From Cryphonectria parasitica EP155 (Eukaryota > Ascomycota > Sordariomycetes > Diaporthales > Cryphonectriaceae), in contig NW_024468916.1 in NCBI RefSeq assembly GCF_011745365.1, positions 2,525,630 to 2,589,629 of the forward strand: 64,000 nucleotides of DNA, written 5' to 3'. Under the pieces are notes generated by a model, which saw only the letters and a program-made list of their open reading frames with translations, was not told the DNA's origin and ran no database searches. Positions 48,499-59,212 of the stretch are shown here, in pieces (position 1 is the stretch's first letter; each line of letters begins with the position of its first letter). The position numbers and the translations under genes were made by a program.

Positions 48499-50103
48499 AT
48501 GGCGCCCATTCAAGGCCATTCTCGTCGTTCAACCACCAATACCACTACCACACCGATCGTCCCAGGTTAGACGGTTCAACACCACAGCATGGCTCAGGAC
48601 ACCTTACACAGAGCATATACATGTGCCTTGTGCCTCAGCAGGCCATGTCGCCATAAGGTAAGCCTCCCCCTCCTCTCTCCACGACGCGACGCATCTCAGC
48701 CTCGTTACGCAGACTCGACTGACCTTCCTCCGTCTCAAACCAGCCTGCACGACGTGGAGAGGCACCCAGCCACGTCCCCTATCGTCATCAACCTCCCAGC
48801 CTTCCCAGTGCAGGACATCGCCGATGTAGACAGCTATCTCCCACGCGCCCTACACCGTTATCCCAGTGCCACAATTCATTACCGTTGGCCACAGTCGTCC
48901 TCCTCCTCAGCAGCAGAAGAAGAAGCAGCACTGAACTCAAGATTCTCCACACCAACTCTCTCCTCAGATCCTTCTTCCGCTACTGAACGCCTCCACTGGC
49001 CCACACCCATCCACGATATCCTTGCCGCATACGACCACCTCGTCCGCGTCCTCCTCGCTCCGCCACCGGCCAACGACAGCAGCAGCAGCAGCAGCAACAA
49101 CAACAACAACGCCCGCCACCTGCGACACCGCGACGTGTACGTCTACGGCAGCTATCTAGGCGCAGGTCTCGGCGCCGCCCTGGCCCTGACCGAATCACAC
49201 ACCCTTGAGCCCGTGGCGGTGCGCGGCCTAGTGGCCGTCAACGGCGTCTACAACTGGACCACTTTCCTGCCGGCCCACCCGCTCAACGACCACCGGGCAT
49301 TAGTGGCAGACGAGCTGGGCTGCGGGTCCGAGGGGCTGGGCAGTCACAACGACGAGGATGACGACGTCTGTAACGTGGGGCTCATGAAGGGGCTCATGCC
49401 CTTCCTCTTCAGACGCCCCGTGGACCTCTTCGACCCGTTCGCCAGCCCGGTCCTGTTCTTCCACACACCCGGCATGATGGTGCCACCTGGGTTCTCGGAG
49501 CGGTGGAGTCCCTGGAACGCCGGATACCGCAGCGTCTCTTCCCCCTCCGGGAGCAGCACCGACGGTACCGACGAGGAAGACATCCCTTACGTCTACTCAG
49601 ACCCAGAGGACCCTCCCCCGCCGACGCCCTTCAACCTCGAGTCCGACGCAGAAAGCGACTACGCAGGCTACGACGCCCTTCTTCACAGCGATAACAGCCA
49701 CCTCATCGAACAAGCAACGGCGCCCGCCCCCAGGAAGGGCTACCTCACCTTTCCCCCGCGCGCAAGCACCCTCAAGATCCCAGACACGCTGCTCCTGCAC
49801 ACCACCTCCCCGCCCCTGCCCCCGCTCCCCAGCACCGTCGCCGCCGCCCTGTGGAAGAGGCTCAGGGACACCGAGAACAGCTTCGCGTCGCAGGCAGCCG
49901 GGCTCGCGGGGCTGATGCGGCGGAGCGTGGAGAAGGTTGAGTTGCGGGGGAGGAGGCGGTGGGATGAGGAGGGTGCTGACTGGGAAGGGGAGGCTGGGAG
50001 GCGGGTCGGCACGGGGGCGATTGGGCGGGGCGGAGGGCCGGACGATATGGGGCGGAGGGCCGAGGAGATGGCTATGCAGTGGCTAGAGGAGCGGTTGGGT
50101 TGA
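48499..50103 (+). CDS. Alpha/beta-hydrolase-fold protein, probably non-catalytic
   Basis: Three exons, 48499-48565, 48612-48657 and 48744-50103, give 490 residues. Splicing the 46 bp and 86 bp introns yields PEHIHVPCASAGHVAISLHD followed by ATSPIVINLPAFPV, the expected first strands of the fold. Reading straight through from the ATG at 48589 instead gives a poor N-terminus. Next come YPSATIHYRWP, a Ser/Asn-rich insertion, LHWPTPIHDILAAYDHL, and the strand plus nucleophile elbow VYVYGSYLGAGLGAALALTE. The elbow reads G-S-Y-L-G, with Tyr (codon at 49153) where the catalytic Ser of GXSXG should be. The fold is that of fungal alpha/beta hydrolase-like proteins, but the active site looks lost, so a binding or structural role is likelier than hydrolysis. 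The stop lies 149 bp from the stop of the convergent Rad4 gene. Confidence 0.7.
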
Positions 50104-50252
50104 TGGACTGCGCATGCAGGAGCGTGCGTGCGTGCGGAGGCAAGTCGGAGGTTCTTGATCAGAATATGATTTCTGAAGGACACTCGCCAACGATTTATAT
50201 AGACAAAAAGGTATATATACTATCATATTATCCAAACCTGACAGCATTCGAT
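50104..50252. terminator. Shared 3' region of convergent hydrolase-like and rad4 genes
   Basis: Only 149 bp separate the two stop codons. The AT-rich segment with ATATAT-like runs (about 50185-50230) probably carries polyadenylation signals for both strands, so transcripts are likely to overlap. Confidence 0.45.
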
Positions 50253-53200
50253 TTACTCGACCAAAGATCCATCGTCGTCCATGAACAGCTCCTCCGTCAC
50301 ATCGCTGGGTGCATCTTCCAACTCGACATCCTCGCTTCCTTCTTCTTCTTCTTCCGCAAGTCGTTGTTCTGCTAACAAAGAGCCGTCCACCAATACCTTC
50401 TTCTCACCAGCCTGCAGTTGCGCGTCAGGTATGGGTTCCCCTACAGGCACTGCACCAGACAACGCCAAGTCGCCTTCTTTCACTGCTGCGGCTACACTAG
50501 CTGTGTGGGATCGCTCGACTGTTGGCGGTGAGCGGTCCGCCATGTCGACATCTGCTTCCACGATGAAGCCGCCCGCGTCTTGTGCAGAGTTTTCGTCTTC
50601 ACCGTTGGACTTTTCTGATGTGATCTCAACAGTCTTGTCTCCAGAAAGATGGCTGAGAATTGGGGGCTCAACATCTTTGCCTTTTCCACCCGCTTCAATC
50701 TCGAAGCCGCCTGGCTGTGACTCTTCGAGCTCGAAGCCACCAGGCTCTAATTCGCTTGGCTCGAACCCACCGGTTGCGAAGGTGCCTGATCTGGGATCAG
50801 TCTGACCGAAGCCACCAGGTCCAGGCTCGAATCCACCAGGTTCTGGTTCGAACCCACCAGGCTCGAAACCACCACCACCATCCTCATCATCGTCGAGGAC
50901 CATGCCCCCAACAAGACCATAACCACGAGGCTCATCGTCCCCATCGTCATCATCATCATCATCATCCTCAGACTCTGAAGGAATGTCAAACTCGCCCAAC
51001 TCGGTATCGCCCCAGTACTCATCACCCTCGAAGATCCTTCTCCGGATCCTCAGCGTACGCAGCCATTTTCGCCACGTCTCCAGCGCCCGGAGGCTCCTCC
51101 TCTCCTCCTGCAGTTGGCTCTCGAGGTCGTCGAAGCCCTTCAGTACAGCCCGCACACCCTCGGCCGCTTCGACGGGAATGACCACCCCGTTGTACACGGC
51201 AGTGCCCTTGCGGCCTTTGAACTCGAAGCCCTGCAGGGCAGGCGCGTAGTCCACGCCCAAAAGATGGGCTGCATGCCCCGCGCGAGCATGCTTCACATGG
51301 ATACCTCCCGGGGGTACCATGGAAGGGACGTACACGTCGATATTGCCAAACTTGTTCTTGGGGATCCTACCTGCCACCACAGGTGGGGCCGTGTACAACT
51401 CTGTTTGTTCAAAAGTATAGATAGGATTGCCCTTGGCAGGGTCAAGGCCTAGGACGGGGTCGTCGTCGTCAGAGCTCTGCTCCGGGGCCTCGTTCAGATG
51501 CCATCTTCCCTTCCGTTTGGGTGCTTTTCTCTTAGGCAGAACCTTCATGTAATCCTCTCCTGGCTTGATCACCCGTCCCAGGCGGTACCATTTATCCACC
51601 GATTTCGCAACTCGCACGTCTTTGCGGCGGTAGATCTTCTCAAGTGGACCCTTGCTGCCTGCGCCCACGGTTCCGACGACTTGAGCGCCAGGTACTAAAA
51701 CCTCATGGCGACGGAGGTGTCTCTCCAGTGCATAGATGGGATGGTCCTTAAAATCAGCCACGTTGCGCGGCATAGGCTCACGCTCCTCTGCAGTGCTCAA
51801 CTCGATGTTCTCGATCTGATCCAGGTCGCTGGGCGGTCCCCGAGGCTTGTACCGCCGCAGAGCTTTGCGCCACCATTTGGCCCCGTCAACAGAGGACGGG
51901 ACCGAAGGGCCATCGATCCGCATTCGTCGCGTCTTGGAGTTCATGGCTTTGGCGTACCGCCGAGTGACATCCTTCGCAGTACCGTCGTCCTCGAAAGCAA
52001 CAGCATACGTAAGGACATTGGTCCGGTCGGCAGCTGGAGGCTCCAGTCGGTGAGGTCGAAAATGTTGCCCTGTCACGAGAGCGTCCACGGGCTGCCATTT
52101 CTGGTGGCCCACGTCCAGAATCTCGGCCCAGTAGATCGGATAGAACGACTCATTGATCCTTACATTGGGTCTTGGAGGTCGCTGATCGCTCGAAGACGAT
52201 GGTGTAGCGATGTCGGGAATACGATAAGCAGTGGCGTTTGGGTGGCCAAGTCGGGCACGAGGAGATGGGCGAGCTGGGGAGGGCGACGCCAAGACGGGGT
52301 CGGCTCTAGCAGAGGCAGGAGGTGGCCGTGAGGGCATCCTGTTCTGACGAGAAGACTTGGGGAGTGAAGGGCCACCAGGGACAAATGACAGAGGTTGCAA
52401 GGAGCAGACAAGTCGTGTCTCAACACCCACCGCCCTGAGGAGTGCGCAGAAAAGCTGCGCACCGACGTCCCTTGAACCCCTGAGATTCCGTGCAGCTTTG
52501 CGAAACTCAACCTTGTCCAGGCAGCTGTCAATGTTGCGTGGGAGCTCATAGTCCTGGAGGTCTGTCGGATCTTCGGCCCACAGCGCCCTGCGCAAGCCAA
52601 CCTCGGTAATCCTGAACCTCTCCTGAAAGACCTCCTGTGCTTCTTTCAGGCCTCTTTTGAGGGACTCAGTCTGGCCAAACTGCGTCAGGCTCGAGGCGGG
52701 GTTGAGGTATTGAACCGTCTTGGCCCGAAGCAGAGGTCGCAGGCTCTCCTGCACAAAGGGGTCATTGCACCAGTGGTTTCTCTTTTCAACATGCGCCAGC
52801 AGGCACAGCACATGCATCTGGTGTATATGGACACGACGCTCCTTTTCTTCCTTTGTAAGAGGCTGTTTGCGATTACGCTTGGAGGGCGTGAGGGCTTCTT
52901 GGGCGGCAGTGAGGTTGAGCTGGAGCGTGTCTGTGCCTTTGTCTGCCGGTTCTTGTCTCGATGCTATTGCATCGATGTCTACGTCCTCGAAATGTATGTC
53001 TTCTTCTTCTTCCTCTTCCTCATCCTCTTCAGACTCATCTGCACTCGACAGATACGTTGTCTGGAGTGTTGGCTTGGGTATCTCGACGTCCTCGAACTCG
53101 ACGTCCTCGTCTTCCTCTTCGGGCTCTGACACTACTGTCTGCACACTCGCTTGCTGCGACTTGGAAGACTCGGCAGGCTCATGACGGTGAGCTCCCGCTT

Positions 53201-53501
53201 CGAGGGCTACGGCCGCTGCCGCTGCTACTGTTTCAGCCTCTGGTGCCGCCACATCGACAGGGCGTCGTCCCGTTCGAGGCTTCTTTAAGGGTCGCTCGGG
53301 GGCATCTGATGTCGTCACGCGATTCGGGTTGACACCAGCCTCAGCCAGCATCTCGCGATAGACTTGGGGAACGTCGGATGCTCCAGCCTGTGATCGAGTG
53401 GTACGCGTAGATGTGCGCGCCGCTCTGGTGCGCGCTGCTTCGGCGCGCAGGGCAACTCCTCTGGCGGCACCGCGAGGAGCACCTCGTCGCCTGCCTGCCA
53501 T
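50253..53501 (-). CDS. rad4: Rad4/XPC-family DNA damage recognition protein
   Basis: A single-exon gene of 1082 residues from the ATG at 53501; the open frame extends three codons upstream to a GTG. It has a basic Ala/Arg-rich start, then acidic patches (EPEEEDEDVEFEDVEIPKP). The transglutaminase-like fold spans about 230-520, including QLFCALLRAVGVETRLVCSL and FYPIYWAEILDVGHQKWQPVD. The beta-hairpin domains follow: BHD1 (PIYALERHLRRHEVL to WYRLGRVIKPGEDYMKV), BHD2 (FEQTELYTAPPVVAGRIPKN) and BHD3 (NIDVYVPSMVPPGGIHVKH to GRKGTAVYNGVVIPVE). This is the complete Rad4/XPC architecture that flips out damaged bases to start global-genome nucleotide excision repair with Rad23. After BHD3 the protein has an unusual run of PGGFE-type repeats and an acidic end. 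The N-terminal linker is Pro/Ser-rich. Confidence 0.95.
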   Translation of the reverse strand: MAGRRRGAPRGAARGVALRAEAARTRAARTSTRTTRSQAGASDVPQVYREMLAEAGVNPNRVTTSDAPERPLKKPRTGRRPVDVAAPEAETVAAAAAVALEAGAHRHEPAESSKSQQASVQTVVSEPEEEDEDVEFEDVEIPKPTLQTTYLSSADESEEDEEEEEEEDIHFEDVDIDAIASRQEPADKGTDTLQLNLTAAQEALTPSKRNRKQPLTKEEKERRVHIHQMHVLCLLAHVEKRNHWCNDPFVQESLRPLLRAKTVQYLNPASSLTQFGQTESLKRGLKEAQEVFQERFRITEVGLRRALWAEDPTDLQDYELPRNIDSCLDKVEFRKAARNLRGSRDVGAQLFCALLRAVGVETRLVCSLQPLSFVPGGPSLPKSSRQNRMPSRPPPASARADPVLASPSPARPSPRARLGHPNATAYRIPDIATPSSSSDQRPPRPNVRINESFYPIYWAEILDVGHQKWQPVDALVTGQHFRPHRLEPPAADRTNVLTYAVAFEDDGTAKDVTRRYAKAMNSKTRRMRIDGPSVPSSVDGAKWWRKALRRYKPRGPPSDLDQIENIELSTAEEREPMPRNVADFKDHPIYALERHLRRHEVLVPGAQVVGTVGAGSKGPLEKIYRRKDVRVAKSVDKWYRLGRVIKPGEDYMKVLPKRKAPKRKGRWHLNEAPEQSSDDDDPVLGLDPAKGNPIYTFEQTELYTAPPVVAGRIPKNKFGNIDVYVPSMVPPGGIHVKHARAGHAAHLLGVDYAPALQGFEFKGRKGTAVYNGVVIPVEAAEGVRAVLKGFDDLESQLQEERRSLRALETWRKWLRTLRIRRRIFEGDEYWGDTELGEFDIPSESEDDDDDDDDGDDEPRGYGLVGGMVLDDDEDGGGGFEPGGFEPEPGGFEPGPGGFGQTDPRSGTFATGGFEPSELEPGGFELEESQPGGFEIEAGGKGKDVEPPILSHLSGDKTVEITSEKSNGEDENSAQDAGGFIVEADVDMADRSPPTVERSHTASVAAAVKEGDLALSGAVPVGEPIPDAQLQAGEKKVLVDGSLLAEQRLAEEEEEGSEDVELEDAPSDVTEELFMDDDGSLVE
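50690..50885 (-). repeat. Coding PGGFE-type degenerate tandem repeat in rad4
   Basis: About ten imperfect copies of a short GGFEP/GGFEL-type unit (for example PGGFEPEPGGFEPGPGGF), coded with variable codons, so the repeat is conserved at protein level more than at DNA level. It follows the BHD3 domain and precedes the acidic tail. Confidence 0.85.
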
Positions 53502-53975
53502 AGTAATCACGATTCACGATCACGATGCGCAACTCGAGACAGCAGTGTTTGAAAACGATGGATTGCGCGAGTCAGAACGGTGGACGTTGAGCACCACGAT
53601 ATGAAGACGAGAAGGCAAACCCTCCATCTTGACTAGACAAAGTCGTCCAGCGAGGGTTCTTGGAGGTATGTGGGAAGGTTTGTTGAAGGAGGGGCACCGT
53701 CCCAAGAAGGAGGCGCTGTCGCGTCGGCACGTGAATCACCGTCCTCAGAGGCTTGTTGCCCTGTTCCCTGCTTCTAACTTGGATGACTCAGCAGGAGTTA
53801 CAATAATGCCCTCCCTGCAAGAGCAACCCTGGCACAACAGTACAACTTGGTGAATGTCACTCTTCGTCTCATCAATCTCAATCATATTGGATTCGAAGCA
53901 CTACCCATATGCTATCCTTAAACTCCACAAGACCGATATAAAGGGATCCTCTTTCCTGTTTTACATGCTTTTGAC

Positions 53976-55439
53976 TCAATTCTGGAGTGCAGCGTCGATG
54001 GTCTTGGCGACCTTCACGGATGTCTTCAATGTCTCGGTCTCTCCTCCCGAAAGATCATTGATATCTGCTCCGACCATGCAGCTCATGTCCTCCTTCTCAT
54101 AGCCCTTCTGCCACTCGCCGTCCACCATCCACGACGTCGGGACCTCGTATCCCATTCTCGGCATCTTCTTGTTCTTCAACAGGCCGCCGTTGTACCAGAG
54201 CAGCTTGTCGTTCTCGTCCAGGTGGGCGATCACGAAGCTACACACCTTTGCCCTCTTGTCCTTGGGCAGCACTGCCTCTCGCGGCCATCCCACGATCGCC
54301 GCGTAGTGCTCCTCCATCTCGTACCGAGCCCCTGTGAGCTCGAGCCCCATCCACCAGCTCTCCTTGTCCCCGTACATGATCTGGTACGTGACCTCCTCGC
54401 GCACCTTGTATGAATTCTGCCAGCACGTGTGCAGCAGGCCCAGCAACACGCCCGTCCTGCCCTTGTCGAGCACTACGACGCCCGAGTCGCCTTCTTCGCC
54501 ATAGTCGTCCGTCCAGGCGCGCGACTTATTGAGGGTCTCGCTGGGATGCTTGATCTGGCTCCTCCACCACTTGTGTCGTATGTAATACGTGTGCTGGAAG
54601 ATCAGTCGGTCTCGGAAGAGGAGAGTCCCAGAGCGTTGGAAGGCCAGCTGGTCCAGCAGGACCTCAGGCTTCTGCAAGAACACGGCGTCGGCGTCGACAA
54701 GGATGACCTTCTCGAAGTGGCTGCCGAGCACGGCGAAGGGCTTGATCGCCCAGGTGCCGTCGCGAAGCCGTAGAGTCTCGTCGTCAAAAACGGTGAGGAT
54801 GTCGAGGAACTCGATCGGAGGGCCCATAGACTTGACTACTGCTGCGAGGAATTTCCTGTTGTCAGGAGACAGGTCGTCCTCCCCCGCGTACACCACCTGG
54901 ATAGGCAGCATGGAACGTAATACGTGGCGCATCGACGCGATGAGCTGCGCTGCGAAGCGCACGTTGGCGTTACCGACGGGAATCACAATGCCCGCTGAGC
55001 CAGGGATGAATGAGGACCGAAGATGAGAGAGGCCGCCGGTTAGGGGTGAGCCCTTGGGCGGTCGATGCAGGTAAGGGTACAGCGAAGCAGCGCCTCGGTC
55101 GACAGTAGCTAATAGAGCTTCCTGCTGCGATGGGTCCTGGCTCTCCTCGGCCGCATTGAGCAGGTCACGGAGCAGTCCAGTGCGCTGGCCCAGTTCCCCA
55201 AAATGTGCCGAGTATGGACGCTCCAATGGGTAATCCTCAAAGTACCGGATGAGCTCCGCTGTCACTGAGTCGTCCAGCTGGGGTTCGTGGTCAGTCTTCG
55301 AGTATGCAACTGGCGTGACCTGCTGCTTCGGGTCAGGATATGGAAGATACAAGCCGGCCATGGTAAGCACCATGAGAACAGCTGTGACGATGTATACCCA
55401 TGGCGACACTGGCCTCCTTCTTCGGATTGGGTAGTTCAT
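53976..55439 (-). CDS. GT71-type alpha-mannosyltransferase (Mnn1-like), Golgi type II membrane protein
   Basis: A single exon of 487 residues. The frame is open 18 codons further upstream to a GTG, but the first ATG is at 55439 and gives the classic MNYPIRRRRPVSPW start: basic residues, then a signal-anchor helix (about 14-31, VYIVTAVLMVLTMAGLYL). The luminal part has GIVIPVGNANVRFAAQLIAS, IQVVYAGEDDLS, AIKPFAVLGSHFEKVILVDAD (DXD metal/nucleotide site), FQRSGTLLFRDRL, GEEGDSGVVVLDKGR and SWWMGLELTGARY, the layout of the Mannosyl_trans3 family (GT71: Mnn1 alpha-1,3, Mnn2/5 alpha-1,2). It would extend N- or O-glycans with GDP-mannose in the Golgi. The two GT71 genes of this window differ in exon structure and are not recent tandem copies. 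Linkage specificity is not deducible. Confidence 0.9.
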   Translation of the reverse strand: MNYPIRRRRPVSPWVYIVTAVLMVLTMAGLYLPYPDPKQQVTPVAYSKTDHEPQLDDSVTAELIRYFEDYPLERPYSAHFGELGQRTGLLRDLLNAAEESQDPSQQEALLATVDRGAASLYPYLHRPPKGSPLTGGLSHLRSSFIPGSAGIVIPVGNANVRFAAQLIASMRHVLRSMLPIQVVYAGEDDLSPDNRKFLAAVVKSMGPPIEFLDILTVFDDETLRLRDGTWAIKPFAVLGSHFEKVILVDADAVFLQKPEVLLDQLAFQRSGTLLFRDRLIFQHTYYIRHKWWRSQIKHPSETLNKSRAWTDDYGEEGDSGVVVLDKGRTGVLLGLLHTCWQNSYKVREEVTYQIMYGDKESWWMGLELTGARYEMEEHYAAIVGWPREAVLPKDKRAKVCSFVIAHLDENDKLLWYNGGLLKNKKMPRMGYEVPTSWMVDGEWQKGYEKEDMSCMVGADINDLSGGETETLKTSVKVAKTIDAALQN

Positions 55440-56702
55440 GGTCGTTTTAGGAACTCGGCCATCCACAAGCACAGAGCAAGGCTGGGGATCCACGATACTG
55501 CTGCGATATGGAAGGAGACTCGCGTCATCCAGTAGGCTCAGCAGCCGTCGTGCACGTAGAAGATAAAGAGGGAAGAGAGTCCATATTAAAGGCCAACCAG
55601 TCTCCAGCTGGTGATGGCGTGCGTCCTACGAGGCGCATCTTGACAAAATAAACACGCCCGCGGCCGCTGATGCTTTCAAGAACGATACGTGTGACGGAAA
55701 AGGGCTCGTCTGATGGCCAAAGGGATGGTACTCTGATAAAAATGGCATACTTGGGCCGGGAACTCTGACCACAGGATCTCTTTCGTTTTTTGGATGGTCA
55801 GCACGAATCCGACCCCGAGGAACGATTTAGCTCATAGGGTTCGGAGAATGCATGGTAAGCACTATGTCGAATTCAAGCACTCTCACTCTTGCTGCATGAT
55901 GACATCTCTTAACTCGGATCGGAATCCTCCAGAGGTGCCACTTGAAACGGGGATGTCACACAACAGTGATTCCTCGGGACCACGCCTGCAGAGACCGGCG
56001 TTCGCTGTTTGGGATACAGCACCGCCTTCCTTGTTCCCAATCAAGCAAATGCTGGCTTCCACATCATTGATGTGTCTGTCATGTTGAGCTGGAGACTCAC
56101 GTGAGTTTATAGATCTCTTTGGCACTGTCTATGATTGCATGGCCTGACTAGGGCCGTTCATCGCTTACGGAAAAGGTAACAACATTATATGTTCTAAGAG
56201 GTTCTAAATCTACCAGACTTCGTACAGCGAGACCGGCAAGTTTTACATGAACCTAGCGAAGAAGCCTCATCTCACCGACTCATAAAATCAGGGGCGAAAG
56301 ACAAAAGCAAAGCTTGTCGGCTCATCAACCGCTCCACCAAAACAAGCAAGGGCTGCTTTGTGGCTGCTGTCCCTTTCCTGTCGCAAAGAGTGATCATCGA
56401 TGCGGTCGCATCGGCTGAACCCCAGAGTTTCCCACATCTCCACGGCGAGGCTTGTTCCGCTACCATCTCGAAGGATCCCTCGCTATAATTCGCCATAATT
56501 TTCGGCGTATTGGGCAAGACGCAAAAAGAACACTGCTACGAGCACTCATCGGCGTGATGTACATTGTAATCAACCTGTTCACGACGGCTAGGAGCGAATA
56601 CACCTTCGAGCCGTCGGAATATCAATACGTATACTTCTATTCTCAGAGTATGTATTTCGTGCATCATTTCAAGGTTTCTTAGATCGTATATAAGCTCAAA
56701 CG
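55440..56702. other. Intergenic region
   Basis: About 1.3 kb between the GT71 promoter side and the 3' end of the aldolase gene. No coding exon or repeat family is supported. Confidence 0.55.
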
Positions 56703-58005
56703 CTATGCAGTCTTCTCGAACTCGGCCAGGGGCGAGCAGACATCCAGGATCCAGGCCTGCTTCTTCTCGTCCGCATATTGAGGGTATGGTTTCCTGCAGT
56801 GGCAGCTTGCCATAGGATATCCTCTGAGCTTGGCCACCACCCACTTGGTCCCGTTGATGCCTCCCTTTCCAAAGCCCCACTCCATCTTGGCCAGCTCGAT
56901 CTGCGCTTCTCCGGCCTCCTTGGTCTTGCCGGCCAGGTAGAGGTTGTAGATCTTGATGCAAAACTATAATTTCCCCACAGAAGTGGTCAGCAACACGACG
57001 AGGCAGGGGAAAGGGGAAAGAAAGAGAAGAGTAAGGAGAAAGGGAAAGCTCTAAAGGGAAATGTCTTTCTTACTTTTGGATACAGGTTCGCCACGCCTGT
57101 GATGGTCCCTATGCCTCCCACGGCAAGGGCTGGTACCAGCCAGTCGCTCTGGCCAGCGAGCGCACAGAACTGGTCGGGTCGGAACACACTCCTCACGCGT
57201 GCCACCTTGGCAATGCCGCCACAGGTGAGCTTAACGCCCACGATGTTGGGGTGGCGGCCGAGGCGGGCCAACATGTCCGAGTTCACGTCAAGCCCGGAAG
57301 CCACACCTGGGAAGTTGTAAATGACGATGGGTATAGGGCTTGCCTCGGCCAGCTGTTTTTCGTCACACACACACAAGGAACCATACGTCAGCATTTTGAT
57401 GCACCATTTTCAATGGGGAAACCATCCCACCCCCCTGTGAAGAAGGGAATATGTCTTCAGGTGGGTTTTTTTTTGGCTCGTTTGCTCTTACCTCTTCAAA
57501 GAAAGTCATGATGGCCTCCTCGTTCATAGCGAAGTGGAAGTAGCTCGGGACCAGGACAAGGGCAAAGTCCGCGCCCGCCTCCTTGGCGAGGTGCGTCTCA
57601 GCGATCGCATCACGAGTGCACTGGCCACCGCAGCCTAGTGTGACTGTGAGGTCAGGTCGGCCCAGTTTCTTAGCGATCTCTCGTGTCGTCTTGACGAGTT
57701 TGGTCTTCTCGGCGGGAGTGAGAGTCACTGCCTCCCCGTTGGTGCCCGCAAGGACGACTGTGGAAAAGGTGAGGAGTTAGTGTATTCTTTATCACAGTAA
57801 AGGAGAGAGAGAGAGAGTGAAGGAAAGGAGAGGGGAAAAAGGCATATGCCAACTGACTGCCATGGAGACCAGAGTTGACAAGAAACTCTAGGTGTTTCGT
57901 CTGGACGTCCCAGTCAATTTCTTGGTTCTGGTCATTAGAGAACCATGTCAGGCTTGGCACATGTATGCCAGGAGGAAATGGTCTGGGAGATGCCATAGAG
58001 CCCAT
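56703..58005 (-). CDS. DHDPS/NAL-family aldolase (DapA-like class I lyase)
   Basis: Four exons, 58005-57858, 57757-57492, 57352-57074 and 56963-56703, give 317 residues, the usual length of this family; all three introns (100, 139 and 110 bp) agree in phase. The TIM barrel reads GIHVPSLTWFSND, HGIVLAGTNGEAVTLTPAEK (the GTxGE pyruvate-carboxylate-binding loop), ADFALVLVPSYFHF, IPIVIYNFPG with the catalytic Tyr150, and NIVGVKLTCGG with the Schiff-base Lys179. Members cleave or form pyruvate-containing compounds (dihydrodipicolinate synthase, 4-hydroxy-2-oxoglutarate aldolase, 2-keto-3-deoxy-sugar-acid aldolases). Fungi make lysine by the aminoadipate route, so a catabolic aldolase role is more likely than lysine synthesis; the substrate is unknown. 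An MFS transporter gene lies upstream on the same strand. Confidence 0.9.
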
Positions 58006-59212
58006 GGTTGTTGCTTAGACGAACGGTCTAACAGTAAAGAGGCAAAACTAGTATAGGTGACGGAGAAAAGGGAATGACTAAGTTAGAGATGGATATGGAT
58101 AGGTGCGTTTGATAACGGAATAGGGAAGATGTGGGAGAATGTTGTTAGACGGCCCTGAGTTGCTCCTACGAGATTTGTTTCCCTTTTGTATATTTTCCTA
58201 CGTCCTTTAAAGTCCATATTAGTTGAAACCACCTCGCTCTCTCACAGGCTCTCTCCCCACCCCTTTCATTCTCTATATTATTTGTTGCCGATTATAGTGG
58301 CATGTCACCATGTTACTATAAAGACGTACTATGTAACCTCGCACAGCTTTCATCGTTCGATATTCATCTCAAAAGGCTAAGAGTTCTTCCCTAATGCGTT
58401 TGCTCGACCCGACCGGATAAGAGGGGGTGGGTCTCAAAGAAGCAAACTACTATGGTATGTCACGGATCTTGCCCGGCGTGCGCCCACTCTTCCGTCTTGT
58501 CTTTCTTGCCTTCTTTCCCTCTTTCAGCCGCACATCACGAACCATGTGGAGTCGTGCGACCCGATCGGACTCCACTTTGCCACGATCTTTAGGTTTCATG
58601 TATATGGGTACGAGTCCCGGAGAAGGAAGTGGTAATATTGTGATGGATTTGCGATAGCAGAGAGAAAGAAACCTGGGGACGATGTTGTATTATGATGGAA
58701 GGGGGTGGACGATCTTCATCAGGCTGTGGCTGATGTTGGGTGGTGGCGGGTCGGCAATGCAGATTGCAAGTGAGACCGGCTTTGTGTCCGAGACCTTTTG
58801 ATAGACTAGTACGCTCTGGGGCCTCTTATTTGCCTGTGAGGAGTGAAAATCAGCCTACAAGTCTATGTTGTCTTGGAGGGGGCAGAGGAAAACGGGACCC
58901 AAAGACGCCACCACACCTTGAAAGCTTGTCTTTTGTTTTTCTCCTTCTGATAGAGAGGGGCTGGGGGCAGGCAAATGGATGAATGTTGGCCAGAATTGAC
59001 TAAAGTCTGGAGAAAAGTCGTAGTTTAGACTAGGTATTACATTAATTAATCGACAAAAAATTGGAACATGAATGAATCCTTCAATGCCCTTTGTCCAGCA
59101 GATTCAAGATTCTCGTCCGTTCGTACAATAAGTAAACATCATCCACATACACACGAAGCTGCCAGAGATGAAATACCACACACATAAAAGAAGGCCCTGG
59201 AGAACTACTGAC
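58006..59212. other. Intergenic region between aldolase and MFS transporter
   Basis: 1.2 kb of non-coding DNA, aldolase promoter and transporter 3' region. No supported gene; short chance frames only. Confidence 0.55.

Noticed and set aside
48589..48743. Unspliced start of the hydrolase-like gene at ATG 48589
   Set aside because: Reading through retains a GTAAGC..CAG intron and gives an N-terminus with no fold pattern, whereas the three-exon model restores the first beta strands in correct phase.
53502..53510. Rad4 start at the upstream GTG
   Set aside because: Non-ATG; the ATG at 53501 lies three codons downstream and is the normal eukaryotic choice.
55440..55493. GT71 start at the upstream GTG 55493
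   Set aside because: Non-ATG; starting at ATG 55439 places the basic stretch and signal-anchor helix at the expected N-terminal position.
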